Part shown: in pieces, positions 1 through 7,379 of the stretch
How the letters are laid out: each line of letters starts with the position of its first letter
Numbering within the stretch: position 1 is the stretch's first letter
Assembly (NCBI RefSeq): GCF_019090165.1
Contig: NZ_JAHRIB010000197.1
Coordinates: forward strand, 1-40,314
Length of the DNA: 40,314 bases
Source of the DNA: Streptomyces sp. BV286
Lineage (GTDB): Bacteria > Actinomycetota > Actinomycetes > Streptomycetales > Streptomycetaceae
Direction: 5' to 3'
The notes under the pieces: model-generated
What the model was told of the DNA's origin: nothing
Seen by the model: the letters and a program-made list of their open reading frames with translations, nothing else
Databases searched by the model: none
Program-made: the position numbers and the translations under genes

Positions 1-858
1 GAACCTGTGTCCGGCGAAGTCGGCGAGATGGACGTAGCCGATGCGCTGGTAGAGGGCGTTGCTCGTGGGGTTGTCCGGGTCTGTGAACAGGACGACGTCC
101 GTCGCCCCCGCGGCCTGTGCGGCTCTGCTCGCTTCGACCGTCACAGCTCCGGCGTAGCCGCGGCCGCGGAGGTGGGCCGGGGTATAGACGGGATCCACCC
201 GGACCATGCCGCCGACGAGCGAGGTCGAGGCCGCCATCGAGACGGGAATGCCCTCCGGGGTTTCCCAGAACGTGAAGTGCCTGTCGCCGAAACGTGAGTC
301 TTCCCAGGAGCCGGCGTCGATCAGGTCGATGGAGCGCTGTTCCCCGACGTCGACGCAGAACTCACGGCACCAGCGCACGATTTGGTCATGGTCCTTACGG
401 CCCGTGAGGCGGCCCTGGCCCTCCGGGCGCTGCGGCGGGGTGAGCGTGCCGAGTCGGTAGAGATGCGTCTTCCAGAAAGGTACCGACGCCGCGCCCGTGT
501 GCTTCTGCCAGGACTCGGAGAAGGCGCCAGCGGTGTCGTGCTCCGCGATGACGTGGGCGGGTGAGTGCCCGAGGCCGGCCAGGTGTGCAGCGAGGGTGTC
601 GGTCTGCTCGGCAGAGAGCGGAGTGAGGCCCAGGCGTCCGAGCGGGGTGAGATAGAAGATCGCGCGAACCTCACCCTGTGACTCTAGTCGGCCGAAAACG
701 GCGGCTTCGTCGCCGGACTCGGCCGCCCTGTGGGTCCGCAGCTTCTCGATGTCCGTCAGCGGCGTGTTGTGCAGGGCAGCGCGCGAGCGCAGGAAGTGCC
801 CAGCTCGGGCGAGGAAGGCGTCGACGTCCTGGGTGAGGTGCCAGTCATCCGGATGCAT
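1..858 (-). CDS. GNAT-family N-acetyltransferase, C-terminus cut by the window edge
   Basis: A minus-strand frame is open from an ATG at 858 to position 1 without a stop (286 codons), so the stop lies to the left of the window. The last 75 visible residues are a GNAT acetyl-CoA-binding core: VRVDPVYTPAHLRGRGYAG holds the R-G-x-G-Y/A pyrophosphate loop, and TDPDNPTSNALYQRIGY is the usual motif following strand 5. The N-terminal 200 residues (MHPDDWHLTQDVDAFL onward) match the layout of two-part GNAT proteins in actinomycetes, where the first half is a degenerate acetyltransferase fold. The protein transfers an acetyl group from acetyl-CoA to an amine; the substrate cannot be read from sequence. 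The ribosome binding site is weak. A second ATG just upstream (865) is out of frame, so 858 is the best start. Confidence 0.8.
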   Translation of the reverse strand, partial: MHPDDWHLTQDVDAFLARAGHFLRSRAALHNTPLTDIEKLRTHRAAESGDEAAVFGRLESQGEVRAIFYLTPLGRLGLTPLSAEQTDTLAAHLAGLGHSPAHVIAEHDTAGAFSESWQKHTGAASVPFWKTHLYRLGTLTPPQRPEGQGRLTGRKDHDQIVRWCREFCVDVGEQRSIDLIDAGSWEDSRFGDRHFTFWETPEGIPVSMAASTSLVGGMVRVDPVYTPAHLRGRGYAGAVTVEASRAAQAAGATDVVLFTDPDNPTSNALYQRIGYVHLADFAGHRF

Positions 859-898
859 GCTTCATGTTCCCGGACGACCTCGACTCGGGGCCGCTCCT

Positions 899-1495
899 TC
901 AACTCCTTTCAGCCACATCCCGTTCCGTCGTTTGGTGCGGGTGCGGGCGAGTCGCGGCCAGGTAGTCGGACCAGTTCTCGCCGGCCATGGCTGCGAAGCG
1001 TTCCGCGGTTCTCGGCTGGATGCCGATCAAGTCGGAGAGCACGACGGGTGGCATGTCGGCGAGCGCTTGCATCATGGCCGTGTTCCGGGCTGCGCGGGCG
1101 GGCAGGCCGTAGCGCTTGAGTTTGTCACACAGTCCCGCAGGGTTGCGGGGGCGCCCGGGGGCTCGGCCCGGCAGCAGGTACTTGGTGGCTTCGTTGCCGT
1201 GCCGGGATCGGTCTTCGAGGTGGTCGTCGATGAGGCGGGCGAGCTTCGGCGGCAGGACGACGGGGTGGCGGATGATCGTCAGGTAGGTGTGATCCGCGTC
1301 GTGGTGGAGGTGGTCGGTGGTGAGTTCGACGATGCGGGTCAGAGGGAGGGCGTAGAGGCGGATGAGGGCTGCGGCGATGCGAACGTCCGACGGAAGTGTG
1401 GGGTCATTCAGGCACCGGCGTTTGCCTGCCCAGGCCGGGAGCCGGCATCTGTATTTCCCTCCCCAAAGCGCTCGCAGAGCGGCCGAGGCCTTGCG
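899..1495 (-). pseudogene. Integrase/recombinase-like C-terminal remnant
   Basis: The minus-strand frame between an in-frame TGA (1498-1496) and TGA (901-899) is open for 198 codons. From about 1420 to 920 it reads like the catalytic end of a tyrosine-recombinase-like protein common in Streptomyces: LNDPTLPSDVRIAAALIRL, then LYALPLTRIVELTTDHL, LLPGRAPGRPRNP and GENWSDYLAATR. The N-terminal half expected of an integrase is missing; the 25 codons upstream do not resemble the family and there is no good start. The break is next to the left end (1527) of the inverted-repeat-bounded segment described below, so insertion or deletion there may have destroyed the gene. I infer it is non-functional. 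The match is to a family recalled from memory, so the label 'integrase-like' is moderate. Confidence 0.5.
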
Positions 1496-1632
1496 TCAGC
1501 TGGATCGGTGAACGTCATGGCGTGCCTGTGACTGAGCACGGTAGTTGGCCCCAAAGGACAACTCCGATGCACAAAACACGAGCAGGTGCGCCGGCGACGT
1601 GGTCGAGGCCAGCCATTTGTCGCTCAGGGCAG

Positions 1633-2664
1633 TCAGGCCCAGGGGTCGTCGGACAGTTCGGGCTCTTCGGGGTGGAGCATGCGGCGGACGCAGTCCAGGA
1701 GCCCCGGCTCACCGCGTCCGGCGGCGGCCATCCAGGGCAGGGCGTCCATGGCGCGGGCGCGTTCTTCGGTGGCCAGGGCTTCGACGGTGGTGTGCAGGGC
1801 GTCGGGAGCGGGTTCGTCGGTCAGGCAGAGCCAGCCGATCGCGGCCGCGAGGCGGACTTCGGGGGCCTGTGCCCGGTCCTGCCACAGCTCGCGGATCCAT
1901 CCGGTGGCCGGCTGGTGCGGGTGGGCACGTGTGATCTCTGCTGTGGCAAGAACCAAGGCGGCCCGGGCCGTCGGGTCCTGCTCCTTTGCGAACCGGGTGG
2001 CGAAGGCGCTTCGGACCGTGTGGCCGGAGTCGGCTGCGGTGGCGAGAGTGTAGGAGGCGTCGATGCGTATGGCGGGGTCGGAGGCGTCGAGGAGAGGCAG
2101 GAGCACGGGGGCTCCGGTGGTGATCGCGGCTCGCGCGGCGGCCACCGACCAGCCTGCCAGGTAGCCGGTCACCTCAACGCCGTAGTCGTCATAGCCGTCG
2201 TGCTGGGGGCCGGAGCGGTGGAGGAGGAGTTCGTCGCGGGAGGCGACACCGAAGTGACGGGCTCGGGCCGGGGCGGCGAGACCGCCCAGAGCGTCGGCGC
2301 GGTGCCGATGGTGGGGGTCGGCGGCGATCCGGATCAGGAACGGGACGGCGAGAGCGGCGGCGGCCCGGCTGTCGTCGGCACACATGCCGATCAGGACACC
2401 CATCGAGTTACGTGCCGGCTCGTCTCCGGTGCGCAGCAGGCGAACGGCCTCCCGGGCGTTCTCCCCGTGAGGGAAGTTTCCCCAGGGAAGGTCGTCGAGA
2501 GCGGCTCCGTCGAAGGTCCCGGGCCGGATGGTCGCCACGACAGCCCGGATGTCGAATGGGCCGCCTGCGAACGAGGCCAGATCCTCCCCGTCCACCAGGG
2601 CCCGACACATCGCGAACGTCGGATCGATCCGCCAGTCCCCCACACCACACCATCCCACCGTCAA
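1633..2664 (-). CDS. HEAT-repeat-like hypothetical protein
   Basis: The gene encodes 343 residues with no catalytic motif that I can see. The sequence is alanine-rich and helical, with repeated units of about 35-50 residues such as DSRAAAALAVPFLIRIAADP, VAAARAAITTGAPVLLPLLD, DPAIRIDASYTLATAADS and APEVRLAAAIGWLCL. These look like HEAT or armadillo-type alpha solenoid repeats, which usually serve as protein-binding scaffolds. No signal peptide or membrane segment is seen, so it is probably cytoplasmic. The 2664 start is a TTG (residues MTVGWCGVGDW); an internal GTG 7 codons later (VGDWRIDP) is an alternative, and neither has a clear ribosome binding site. It is the only gene inside the segment bounded by inverted repeats at 1527 and 2855, which suggests it may travel as a passenger. 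Function unknown. Confidence 0.7.
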   Translation of the reverse strand: MTVGWCGVGDWRIDPTFAMCRALVDGEDLASFAGGPFDIRAVVATIRPGTFDGAALDDLPWGNFPHGENAREAVRLLRTGDEPARNSMGVLIGMCADDSRAAAALAVPFLIRIAADPHHRHRADALGGLAAPARARHFGVASRDELLLHRSGPQHDGYDDYGVEVTGYLAGWSVAAARAAITTGAPVLLPLLDASDPAIRIDASYTLATAADSGHTVRSAFATRFAKEQDPTARAALVLATAEITRAHPHQPATGWIRELWQDRAQAPEVRLAAAIGWLCLTDEPAPDALHTTVEALATEERARAMDALPWMAAAGRGEPGLLDCVRRMLHPEEPELSDDPWA

Positions 2665-2809
2665 TCCACAGAGATTCGATCATGCGTGATTTAGACGACG
2701 CGAAGCCACCTGGCAGTCAGACCGCTGCATGCCGCAGACCACCGCAATCCCAGAAACCCCCAGCTCAGCGCGTCTGCGCCGCCTACTCGTGAGCCATATA
2801 TCGCGCACA

Positions 2810-2855
2810 GGGGCCAACTAGCGTGCTCAAGGGCCAACTATCTCGCTCAGTCACA
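2810..2855. repeat. Tandem ~20-bp terminal repeats, right end of putative element
   Basis: Two head-to-tail copies, GGGGCCAACTAGCGTGCTCA (2810-2829) and AGGGCCAACTATCTCGCTCA (2830-2849), are followed by GTCACA. The reverse complement of this set occurs once at 1527-1552. Multiple short repeats at an end are binding sites for the transposase in IS21-type elements; here that role is inferred from layout only. Confidence 0.6.
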
Positions 2856-2898
2856 GCTCCGGATCCGGCAGGCCCCGCCGGGCCCGCCACTCGCATAT

Positions 2899-2914
2899 TC
2901 GAATTCTAGTTCGA
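2899..2914. promoter_or_regulatory. SOS-box-like LexA operator
   Basis: TCGAATTCTAGTTCGA is an inverted repeat (TCGAA-N6-TTCGA) that fits the actinobacterial LexA consensus TCGAAC-N4-GTTCGA with one mismatch at position 6. It ends 12 bases before the ATG at 2927. A repressor bound here would block the promoter or the 5' end of the transcript of the two-gene unit that follows. The second gene of that unit encodes a LexA-type DNA-binding domain, so both classical SOS control and autoregulation are possible. Confidence 0.6.
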
Positions 2915-2926
2915 TAGCGTGAGGGG

Positions 2927-3166
2927 ATGAAATCCGCGCCCTTCCCCCACGACCTGGTCCGCCTCCAGGCGGCCTGGAACCGCACCTACGACGCTCTCGC
3001 CGCACCCCGCCCCACTCCTGCGCACACGCAGCTCAGGCGCCGGCTGCTGATGCTGTCGACGCGCCTGTGGTGGCACCCGTTCTGGCAGGGCCCGGGCAGC
3101 GCGCCGGCCGCGCGTGCGCAGTTGCGCAATCAGGCCCGTGCTCTGAGCAGGGATGCGCAGTGGTGA
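2927..3166 (+). CDS. Small conserved hypothetical protein, first gene of a LexA-like pair
   Basis: This 79-residue protein has a short acidic/aromatic N-terminus (KSAPFPHDLVRLQAAWNRTYDALA) and a central basic helix (HTQLRRRLLMLSTRLWWHPFW) with the tryptophan-rich LWWHPFW motif that I associate with a small Streptomyces family of unknown function. No signal peptide or membrane segment. GAGGGG lies directly against the ATG, too close for a normal ribosome binding site, so translation may start on a leaderless or very short leader. Its stop overlaps the start of the next gene as GTGA (3163-3166), so the two are translationally coupled. The SOS-box-like palindrome just upstream suggests induction by DNA damage. 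Function is not known. Confidence 0.7.
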   Translation: MKSAPFPHDLVRLQAAWNRTYDALAAPRPTPAHTQLRRRLLMLSTRLWWHPFWQGPGSAPAARAQLRNQARALSRDAQW

Positions 3167-3387
3167 ACCGGCGGCCTGCGCACCTGACCGAGCGGGAGGA
3201 ACAGATCCTGCGCTGCATCCGGCAGACGATCGCGGACCGCGGCGAAGGCCCCACCCTGACGGAGATCGGCACGATGGTCGGGCTGCGCAGCAAGGGCACG
3301 GTCGCCTACCACCTGCGCAACCTGGAAAAGCGCGGTGCGCTGGTCCGTGACGGGCACGGCTCCCGCATCTGGCGCCCCGCCCGCTGA
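3163..3387 (+). CDS. LexA-like winged-helix DNA-binding protein without protease domain
   Basis: The gene starts at a GTG inside the upstream stop codon and encodes 74 residues. They form a LexA N-terminal domain: HLTEREEQILRCIRQTIADR (helix 1), GPTLTEIGTMVGLRSKGTVA (helix-turn-helix with recognition helix) and YHLRNLEKRGALVRD (helix and wing). Normal LexA repressors are about 200-260 residues, with a C-terminal Ser-Lys peptidase that cleaves itself when RecA is active. Here the protein ends right after the DNA-binding part (SRIWRPAR). It therefore cannot self-cleave and could only act as a competitor, co-regulator or simple repressor. I see no sign of truncation: the stop is followed by a tidy intergenic hairpin. 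The full-length lexA of the organism should lie elsewhere. Confidence 0.8.
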   Translation: MNRRPAHLTEREEQILRCIRQTIADRGEGPTLTEIGTMVGLRSKGTVAYHLRNLEKRGALVRDGHGSRIWRPAR

Positions 3388-3450
3388 CGCCTTCGCTGTC
3401 CAGAGGATGCGAGGCCAGCCCCGCCCTCCGGACGCGGCTACACGGTTTCC

Positions 3451-3472
3451 GCCCCGTCTGCGCAGACGGGGC
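3451..3472. terminator. Perfect 22-bp palindrome downstream of the LexA-like gene
   Basis: GCCCCGTCTGC is followed immediately by its reverse complement GCAGACGGGGC, giving an 11-bp GC-rich stem with essentially no loop. It lies 64 bases after the stop at 3387 and has no T-run. It is probably an intrinsic terminator, or a transcript-stabilising hairpin, of the type common in Streptomyces. Confidence 0.5.
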
Positions 3473-3489
3473 GCCCTCTACCACACGAA

Positions 3490-3534
3490 AGCCCCCCAGG
3501 TGCAGGCCCGGGAGACTCCGTGGGGGGCTATTTT
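3490..3534. terminator. Second hairpin between converging genes
   Basis: AGCCCCCCA (3490-3498) pairs with TGGGGGGCT (3521-3529) over a 22-base loop and is followed by ATTTT. This fits an intrinsic terminator for rightward transcription. Its position between converging genes (3387 and 3633) suggests it may act in both directions. Confidence 0.5.
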
Positions 3535-3632
3535 CCGAACCCCGCAGTTACGGGTGACCACAATGGCTTCAGCCAGTCCGGTCCGCGTCCAGTGTGTGCG
3601 GGGAGGCCTGCGCGTGTTCGAGCCGACGCACG

Positions 3633-4133
3633 TCAACCCCCTCGCACTCCGCTGCCGTGCCGCGCGGATCCAGGCTGCACCCGCATGACCCACATGTACC
3701 CGGCCAGACCAATCGATCCGCGCACCGTCGCGTCAGCCCATGCCGGCAAAACGCTGCCTCCGGTATTCCATCCCAGGCTCCAGAAGAGGAGCAAACTCAG
3801 TGCGCTTGCCACTATGACTGCGCTCCCGTACCTGACGAGCGTCGTGCGGCCTCTGCCCAGCCAGATTCCTAGAAGCCCAGCCGGGATCTGCACCATCACA
3901 TGGAAACTTGCGCATGCCAGCGGCACAGTAAGGAGGAGGGCGAAGGGTGCATCTGCTGTGGGATCGCCTGGCGGGGTCGCATAGCCGGAGTCCAGCATCC
4001 ACAACGGCGGCACCAAGAACGTGAGCAGGAGTACGGCTCCGCTCAGATGCATAGCGCCAAGGTGCCGCAGTGCCGGATGTGGAGCCCCGACGCTTCGTCC
4101 CCTGGCAGTCGGACCATTGGTTCCCTCGCCCAT
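3633..4133 (-). CDS. Four-helix integral membrane protein of unknown function
   Basis: From ATG 4133 the protein has 166 residues. Four hydrophobic stretches are clear: HLSGAVLLLTFLVPPLWML, FALLLTVPLACASFHVMV continuing to IPAGLLGIWLG, YGSAVIVASALSLLLFWSLGW, and GSIGLAGYMWVMRV. The start at 4133 is chosen because GGAGGGGAGAT lies just before it; the open frame extends 28 codons further upstream to 4217 with no such signal. There is no recognisable enzymatic or transport motif. The neighbours are unrelated and in different orientations, so it is probably a single-gene unit. It could be a small accessory membrane protein carried with the adjacent mobile-element remnant. Confidence 0.6.
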   Translation of the reverse strand: MGEGTNGPTARGRSVGAPHPALRHLGAMHLSGAVLLLTFLVPPLWMLDSGYATPPGDPTADAPFALLLTVPLACASFHVMVQIPAGLLGIWLGRGRTTLVRYGSAVIVASALSLLLFWSLGWNTGGSVLPAWADATVRGSIGLAGYMWVMRVQPGSARHGSGVRGG

Positions 4134-4322
4134 ATCTCCCCTCCCGCCGCCCTGCAGGCGTGGGACATGGTAGTCAGGCGGTTGCCCCGTCCTCGCACGG
4201 CGTAGCACGTCCCGCACGGAGTCGTAATGATCCGCCGGACAGTGCCTAGTACACCGCCTCGCTGCACCCCGCTGACCCGCCGTGGTCGGGGCTGTGGGCA
4301 GCTGAAGGCATCGTGGGGGCGG

Positions 4323-5231
4323 TCAGGCGTTCCGGGTCTGCGTCCAGCTCACGTGCTGGCTCAGATCCTGCACGGGCCGCCACACGGGCGCTGCAGGCCC
4401 GTCACGCAGCAGGTCGGCCATAGCCGCCACCAGGACCGGAACGGTGCGCAGAAAGCCCGCCAGAGCCGTATCCCGGCCCGCTGCGCGCAAGGCCTGGGCA
4501 CGGTTCTGAATACCGGCCAGGCCGGTGTTGTCCAAGATGAACAGCAGCCGCGGAAACACTGGATAGCGCCGCCGCCAGGGCTCCTCCGGTGGCTCCATGA
4601 ACGGCTGCCGGGGCCGTCCGACCGGCACCGGCACCGGCACGTAACGGTGCAGCCGGGCGTAAGCGCCGATCTTCGCGGCCAGGCGCTCAGGCCCCATGGT
4701 CGCCCGGTCGACCTCGACGAACGCCCGCAGCATCGACCACTCCTCACGGCTGTCGGCGGGGCTGGTGCGGTAGTACAGCAGCCCGTCAGGAATGACCGCC
4801 TCGCCATTCCCGAGGGGGTGGTAGACCTCGGGAATCCAGTCCAAGGGCCGGCACACTTCACCGCGGCGCCGGGCGTCCTGGACGAACGCCAGCCCCACCT
4901 CCGTCACCGTCAGCCCGTGCCCAGCCTTCAGCCGCACCGCCGTCCGGTCCGACGCCAGGCGTGGCGCCTGCCAGTCCCGCAACTCGGGCAACTGCGCGGC
5001 CACCTGCGCTCCGTACTCGGTAACGAACCAGACCCGCGTCCGCCCGGCCTGCGCAAGCGTGACCCGATCCACCAGACCTTCCACACGCAGTTTGGCCATG
5101 CGGCGGCGTGTCTGCTCGATCCGCACCCCGGGCGCGATCAGCAGATGCAGCTGCTCCGTCGTCGCCATCCGGTACTGCGCCAGCACCGCCAACGCCAGCC
5201 GGTCCCCACCACCCGCATCCACCTTCACCAT
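4323..5231 (-). CDS. Replication-relaxation family protein (Replic_Relax)
   Basis: The gene encodes 302 residues. The first 70 form a winged helix-turn-helix: LALAVLAQYRMATTEQLHLL, then GVRIEQTRRRMAKLRVEGLV and a wing up to RTRVWFVTEYGAQ. The C-terminal two thirds contain the conserved PDGLLYYR and FVEVDRATMGPERLAAKI segments, which resemble the nuclease-like fold of the Replic_Relax family. Members are found on actinobacterial plasmids and integrative conjugative elements, where they are thought to help initiate replication by acting on the origin. It is the clearest mark that 4.3-9.4 kb derives from such an element. The FtsK/TraB-type translocase and replication initiator that usually stand nearby are absent, so the element appears broken. 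Confidence 0.8.
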   Translation of the reverse strand: MVKVDAGGGDRLALAVLAQYRMATTEQLHLLIAPGVRIEQTRRRMAKLRVEGLVDRVTLAQAGRTRVWFVTEYGAQVAAQLPELRDWQAPRLASDRTAVRLKAGHGLTVTEVGLAFVQDARRRGEVCRPLDWIPEVYHPLGNGEAVIPDGLLYYRTSPADSREEWSMLRAFVEVDRATMGPERLAAKIGAYARLHRYVPVPVPVGRPRQPFMEPPEEPWRRRYPVFPRLLFILDNTGLAGIQNRAQALRAAGRDTALAGFLRTVPVLVAAMADLLRDGPAAPVWRPVQDLSQHVSWTQTRNA

Positions 5232-5737
5232 CGCCGTACCTCCGCTGCCGGCCCACAGCAGCCCCCCTTCTGCCGGGGTGCCGCGTCTTTCCGCCAGCGC
5301 AGCAGCCGGCCCCGACCACCATCCCGACCATCAAGGCCCGACCACGGTCACGAAGCGACAACACCACCCCCGACCCAGCCCACAACCCCACCGACAACCC
5401 GGCCGACAACCCCGCCCACAACAGTCCGAGCCCTTCCGGCGCCTGACGGTGTATCCGCAGCTCACCACGCCCCTACGGCCTGATCGCCAGCCCGACATCC
5501 CCCTCTGCACACCCCCACGCCCCCACCAGCCAGGAAGAAGGAAAGGGAGGGGCGGGGACGGGGTGGGCGTGCCTCGGGGGATCGGGGCGCCGTCCTCTTG
5601 TTGCACGTCGGCGGGGCCTCCGCGCTCGGGCGCCGGGCAAGGCCGGCTGGCATGGTGACCCCGACCGTGATCCCGCGAGCCTGCAAGAGCTGTTCGAGGA
5701 CTGGGGACCCGCCCCATTGACCGGTGCGAGGGACTGG
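5232..5737. other. 506-base gap without a supportable gene
   Basis: Several frames are open because of high GC, but none shows a family motif and a start signal together. A short plus-strand stretch at about 5648-5735 (WHGDPDRDPASLQELFEDW) looks more protein-like than its surroundings and could be the end of a lost gene. The 5320-5450 stretch is rich in CCGACAACC-like short imperfect repeats. Confidence 0.4.
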
Positions 5738-5887
5738 TCAGCGCTTCTTGAGAGCGGCCAGGTAGACCCGGACCAGCTCCGCGCCCGCCGCGCACCGTCC
5801 GGTCCCTCTCGGGCACTCGTGGCACGCACGCAGGTGTTCCACATACGTGTCGTAGCTGCGCTGGGCAGCGGGCGTCATGGTGTGCAT
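5738..5887 (-). CDS. Small conserved protein (49 aa) of integrative-element type
   Basis: From the ATG at 5887 the product is a 49-residue protein, MHTMTPAAQRSYDTYVEHLR and on to VRVYLAALKKR. A GGAGG lies five bases before this ATG; longer frames upstream lack coding character. The central ACHECPRGTGRC holds three cysteines and a histidine spaced as in a small zinc-binding knuckle. Similar tiny proteins (AYDAYVAH..C..C...C..G.EL...Y) are common beside replication genes on Streptomyces integrative elements. I know of no assigned function. It is transcribed in the same direction as the replication-relaxation gene, about 500 bases upstream of it. Confidence 0.6.
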   Translation of the reverse strand: MHTMTPAAQRSYDTYVEHLRACHECPRGTGRCAAGAELVRVYLAALKKR

Positions 5888-6002
5888 TCGTGCCTCCCCG
5901 CGACCCGCGCCACCGGCGCGCTTGCTTGCCGACGGTCGCCAGTCAAACCCGAGCATATGGCGCGAGGAGCGCGTCTGTACCCCACTGCATGACGACGAGG
6001 GA

Positions 6003-6039
6003 GGGGCCCGTGCGGTTCCGTCAACGCGGCACGGACCCC
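6003..6039. terminator. Imperfect GC hairpin
   Basis: GGGGCCCGTGC (6003-6013) pairs with GCACGGACCCC (6029-6039), 10 of 11 positions, over a 15-base loop. It lies between the stop of the 6205-6489 gene and the start of the 5738-5887 gene, both on the minus strand, so it may separate the two transcripts. Confidence 0.35.
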
Positions 6040-6204
6040 GGCGCCAAACTACCCGCCCCCGACCGGGGCACCCGCCGTCCGGGGAGCGATGTCCGCACGT
6101 GTGGGTGGCGACAGCCGGCGGGCTTGACGGGACGCTCGGCAGAAAGCCCAGTGAGGGGTCCGGTCGTGCGAGCGCGGCCGGGCCCGTGCCGTCCCGCGGG
6201 CGTG

Positions 6205-6489
6205 TCAGGGGCGGGTGTCCGCAACGATGGCCACGGTCGCCGCGAGGATCGTGAGCGCGGCCATGACGACCAGTACCGTTCTCAGCCCCCTCATGCGCCG
6301 TCCTGCGCGGGACGCGGGGGCCGGCCCCGGCAAGCTCCAGGACGCGCGCGAATACTTGCCCTCTGCCGGCATCCGAGAGGCTTGGGCGTCCGTCTCCCGC
6401 AGCTGCACGCACCACGCACAGGTGTCCTCTGCATGCCCGGCACTCCGGGCGCCGGGCCCCGGATCGACACAGTCACCGAAGGCTTCCAT
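6205..6489 (-). CDS. Small protein with cysteine pair and C-terminal membrane helix
   Basis: The 94-residue frame begins MEAFGDCVDPGPGARSAGHA and contains DTCAWCVQLRETDAQ, a CxxC with upstream Cys and His that may bind metal. It ends with one strong hydrophobic helix (GLRTVLVVMAALTILAATVAIVADT) about six residues long of charge-free flank from the C-terminus, giving a tail-anchored layout. The start at 6489 follows GTTGAGCAGCT, a modest ribosome binding site. An internal ATG (6294) would give only the membrane helix (29 aa), and it is possible that two short genes overlap here. The product resembles other small integrative-element proteins in its cysteine-containing N-terminus. Function unknown. 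Confidence 0.45.
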   Translation of the reverse strand: MEAFGDCVDPGPGARSAGHAEDTCAWCVQLRETDAQASRMPAEGKYSRASWSLPGPAPASRAGRRMRGLRTVLVVMAALTILAATVAIVADTRP

Positions 6490-6774
6490 AGCTGCTCAAC
6501 GACCGATGCCCGGCCAACGGCCGGAGCCTCACCCATTTGCCCCGGCCTCCCTGTTCAGCCGGACGTATCGCAAGAGCCCGGCACGTCGTCGCCTTCCCAG
6601 TAAGGAAGCCGTCCGCCCGAGGGCAGGGCGCCCGGCCGCCGTCTGCTGGTCACACGAGGTGATCAGCCGCCGATGACGCCAGCGGTGTGACGTCGGGCCG
6701 CAGTCGCAACCGAAGCAGGCCTCGCGGAGCTCTGGACCGGTAGTTGCCCGCACGCCACCCGCTGGGAGACAGAG

Positions 6775-7095
6775 ATGACCCCCTGGAGCAACGAATGTCT
6801 CAGTTCCTGCGCCTACGCCGACCCCTACGCCGTTCCGGACCTCCCTGAGAGCACCTGGCCGACTCCCGTCCAGGCCGGTGACGACCTGGACTACTTCCTG
6901 CCGCCGCCCAACCCCGCCGAACGCCTCAACTCGATCCTTGACCCGCGTGATGAACGGCGCCTTGCCCTGAATGCGACGCTCACCGCCGCCGGTATCCCCC
7001 CGATGCCGGAAGACCGTGCGGTCATCGACCAGCTCAGCGCCCTGCCGGCAGACGTCAGCACCGTCCTCCAGCGCTGGCTGCACCACGCCCTGTGA
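6775..7095 (+). CDS. Conserved hypothetical protein of the element remnant
   Basis: The 106-residue product is acidic and proline-rich at the start (YADPYAVPDLPESTWPTPVQ) and helical at the end: NPAERLNSILDPRDERRLAL, then PPMPEDRAVIDQLSALPADV and STVLQRWLHHAL. A clear GGGAGA stands six bases before the ATG. Codon use is typical of Streptomyces, and the opposite-strand frame is judged to be a shadow. No domain is recognised; the alternation of short amphipathic helices suggests a small protein-binding partner. The next gene candidate begins 16 bases after its stop, with its own GGGAGGG, so the two may form an operon. Confidence 0.6.
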   Translation: MTPWSNECLSSCAYADPYAVPDLPESTWPTPVQAGDDLDYFLPPPNPAERLNSILDPRDERRLALNATLTAAGIPPMPEDRAVIDQLSALPADVSTVLQRWLHHAL

Positions 7096-7111
7096 ACCCA
7101 GGGAGGGACCC

Positions 7112-7342
7112 GTGACCGTGCGCGACGCGCTGCATCGGGTGGTGACCGGCCCGATTCCTGTCCCGACCCAGTCGCGTCCTCACCCGCCGACGGCCACAGG
7201 GCGTGGGGGCAGTCCAGGTGGCACTATCCAGACGAGCTGGCCGTGCTGCGGCCGTTCGGCGGGCGGACAAGCCAGCCGAGTTGCTGGCTGGATGTTGTCG
7301 GCCCGGACGCCGTCGGCGTCCTGGGTGAGTGCCCGTTTCTGA
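7112..7342 (+). other. Possible frameshifted gene downstream of 6775-7095
   Basis: GGGAGGGACCC precedes a GTG at 7112, an excellent start signal. The frame from that start (76 residues, MTVRDALHRVVTGPIPVPTQ) loses protein character after about 30 codons. A different frame, from about 7209 to 7350, reads RWHYPDELAVLRPFGGRTSQ and then CWLDVVGPDAVGVLGECPFL, which looks like genuine protein. The likely explanation is one gene with a frameshift at about 7190-7215, caused by mutation or sequencing error. I do not recognise the family. Confidence 0.35.
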
Positions 7343-7379
7343 ACCCCGCTTATGGATCTTTGGGTGGGTCTAGTCTGGT

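Larger units (their letters stand above)
1527..2855. mobile_element. Putative 1.33 kb element with inverted TG...CA ends enclosing a HEAT-like gene
   Basis: The left end begins TGTGAC at 1527 and continues with TGAGCACGGTAGTTGGCCCC (1533-1552). Read on the minus strand, the right end begins with the same TGTGAC at 2855, followed by TGAGCGAGATAGTTGGCCCT (2849-2830) and directly by a second copy TGAGCACGCTAGTTGGCCCC (2829-2810). The left copy and the inner right copy differ at one base of 20; the outer right end matches the left end at 22 of 26. Ends that start TG and finish CA, with more than one copy of a ~20-bp repeat, are typical of IS21-family elements. No istA or istB transposase gene is present, only the HEAT-like gene on the minus strand. 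No target duplication was found. Boundaries and the IS21 link are inference. Confidence 0.45.

Noticed and set aside
321..674. 117-aa minus-strand ORF
   Set aside because: It overlaps the GNAT gene on the same strand in another frame, is rich in Arg/Ser/Pro as high-GC shadows are, and has no motif.
6529..7086. 185-aa minus-strand ORF
   Set aside because: The plus-strand 106-aa gene over the same DNA has a strong ribosome binding site and better protein character.
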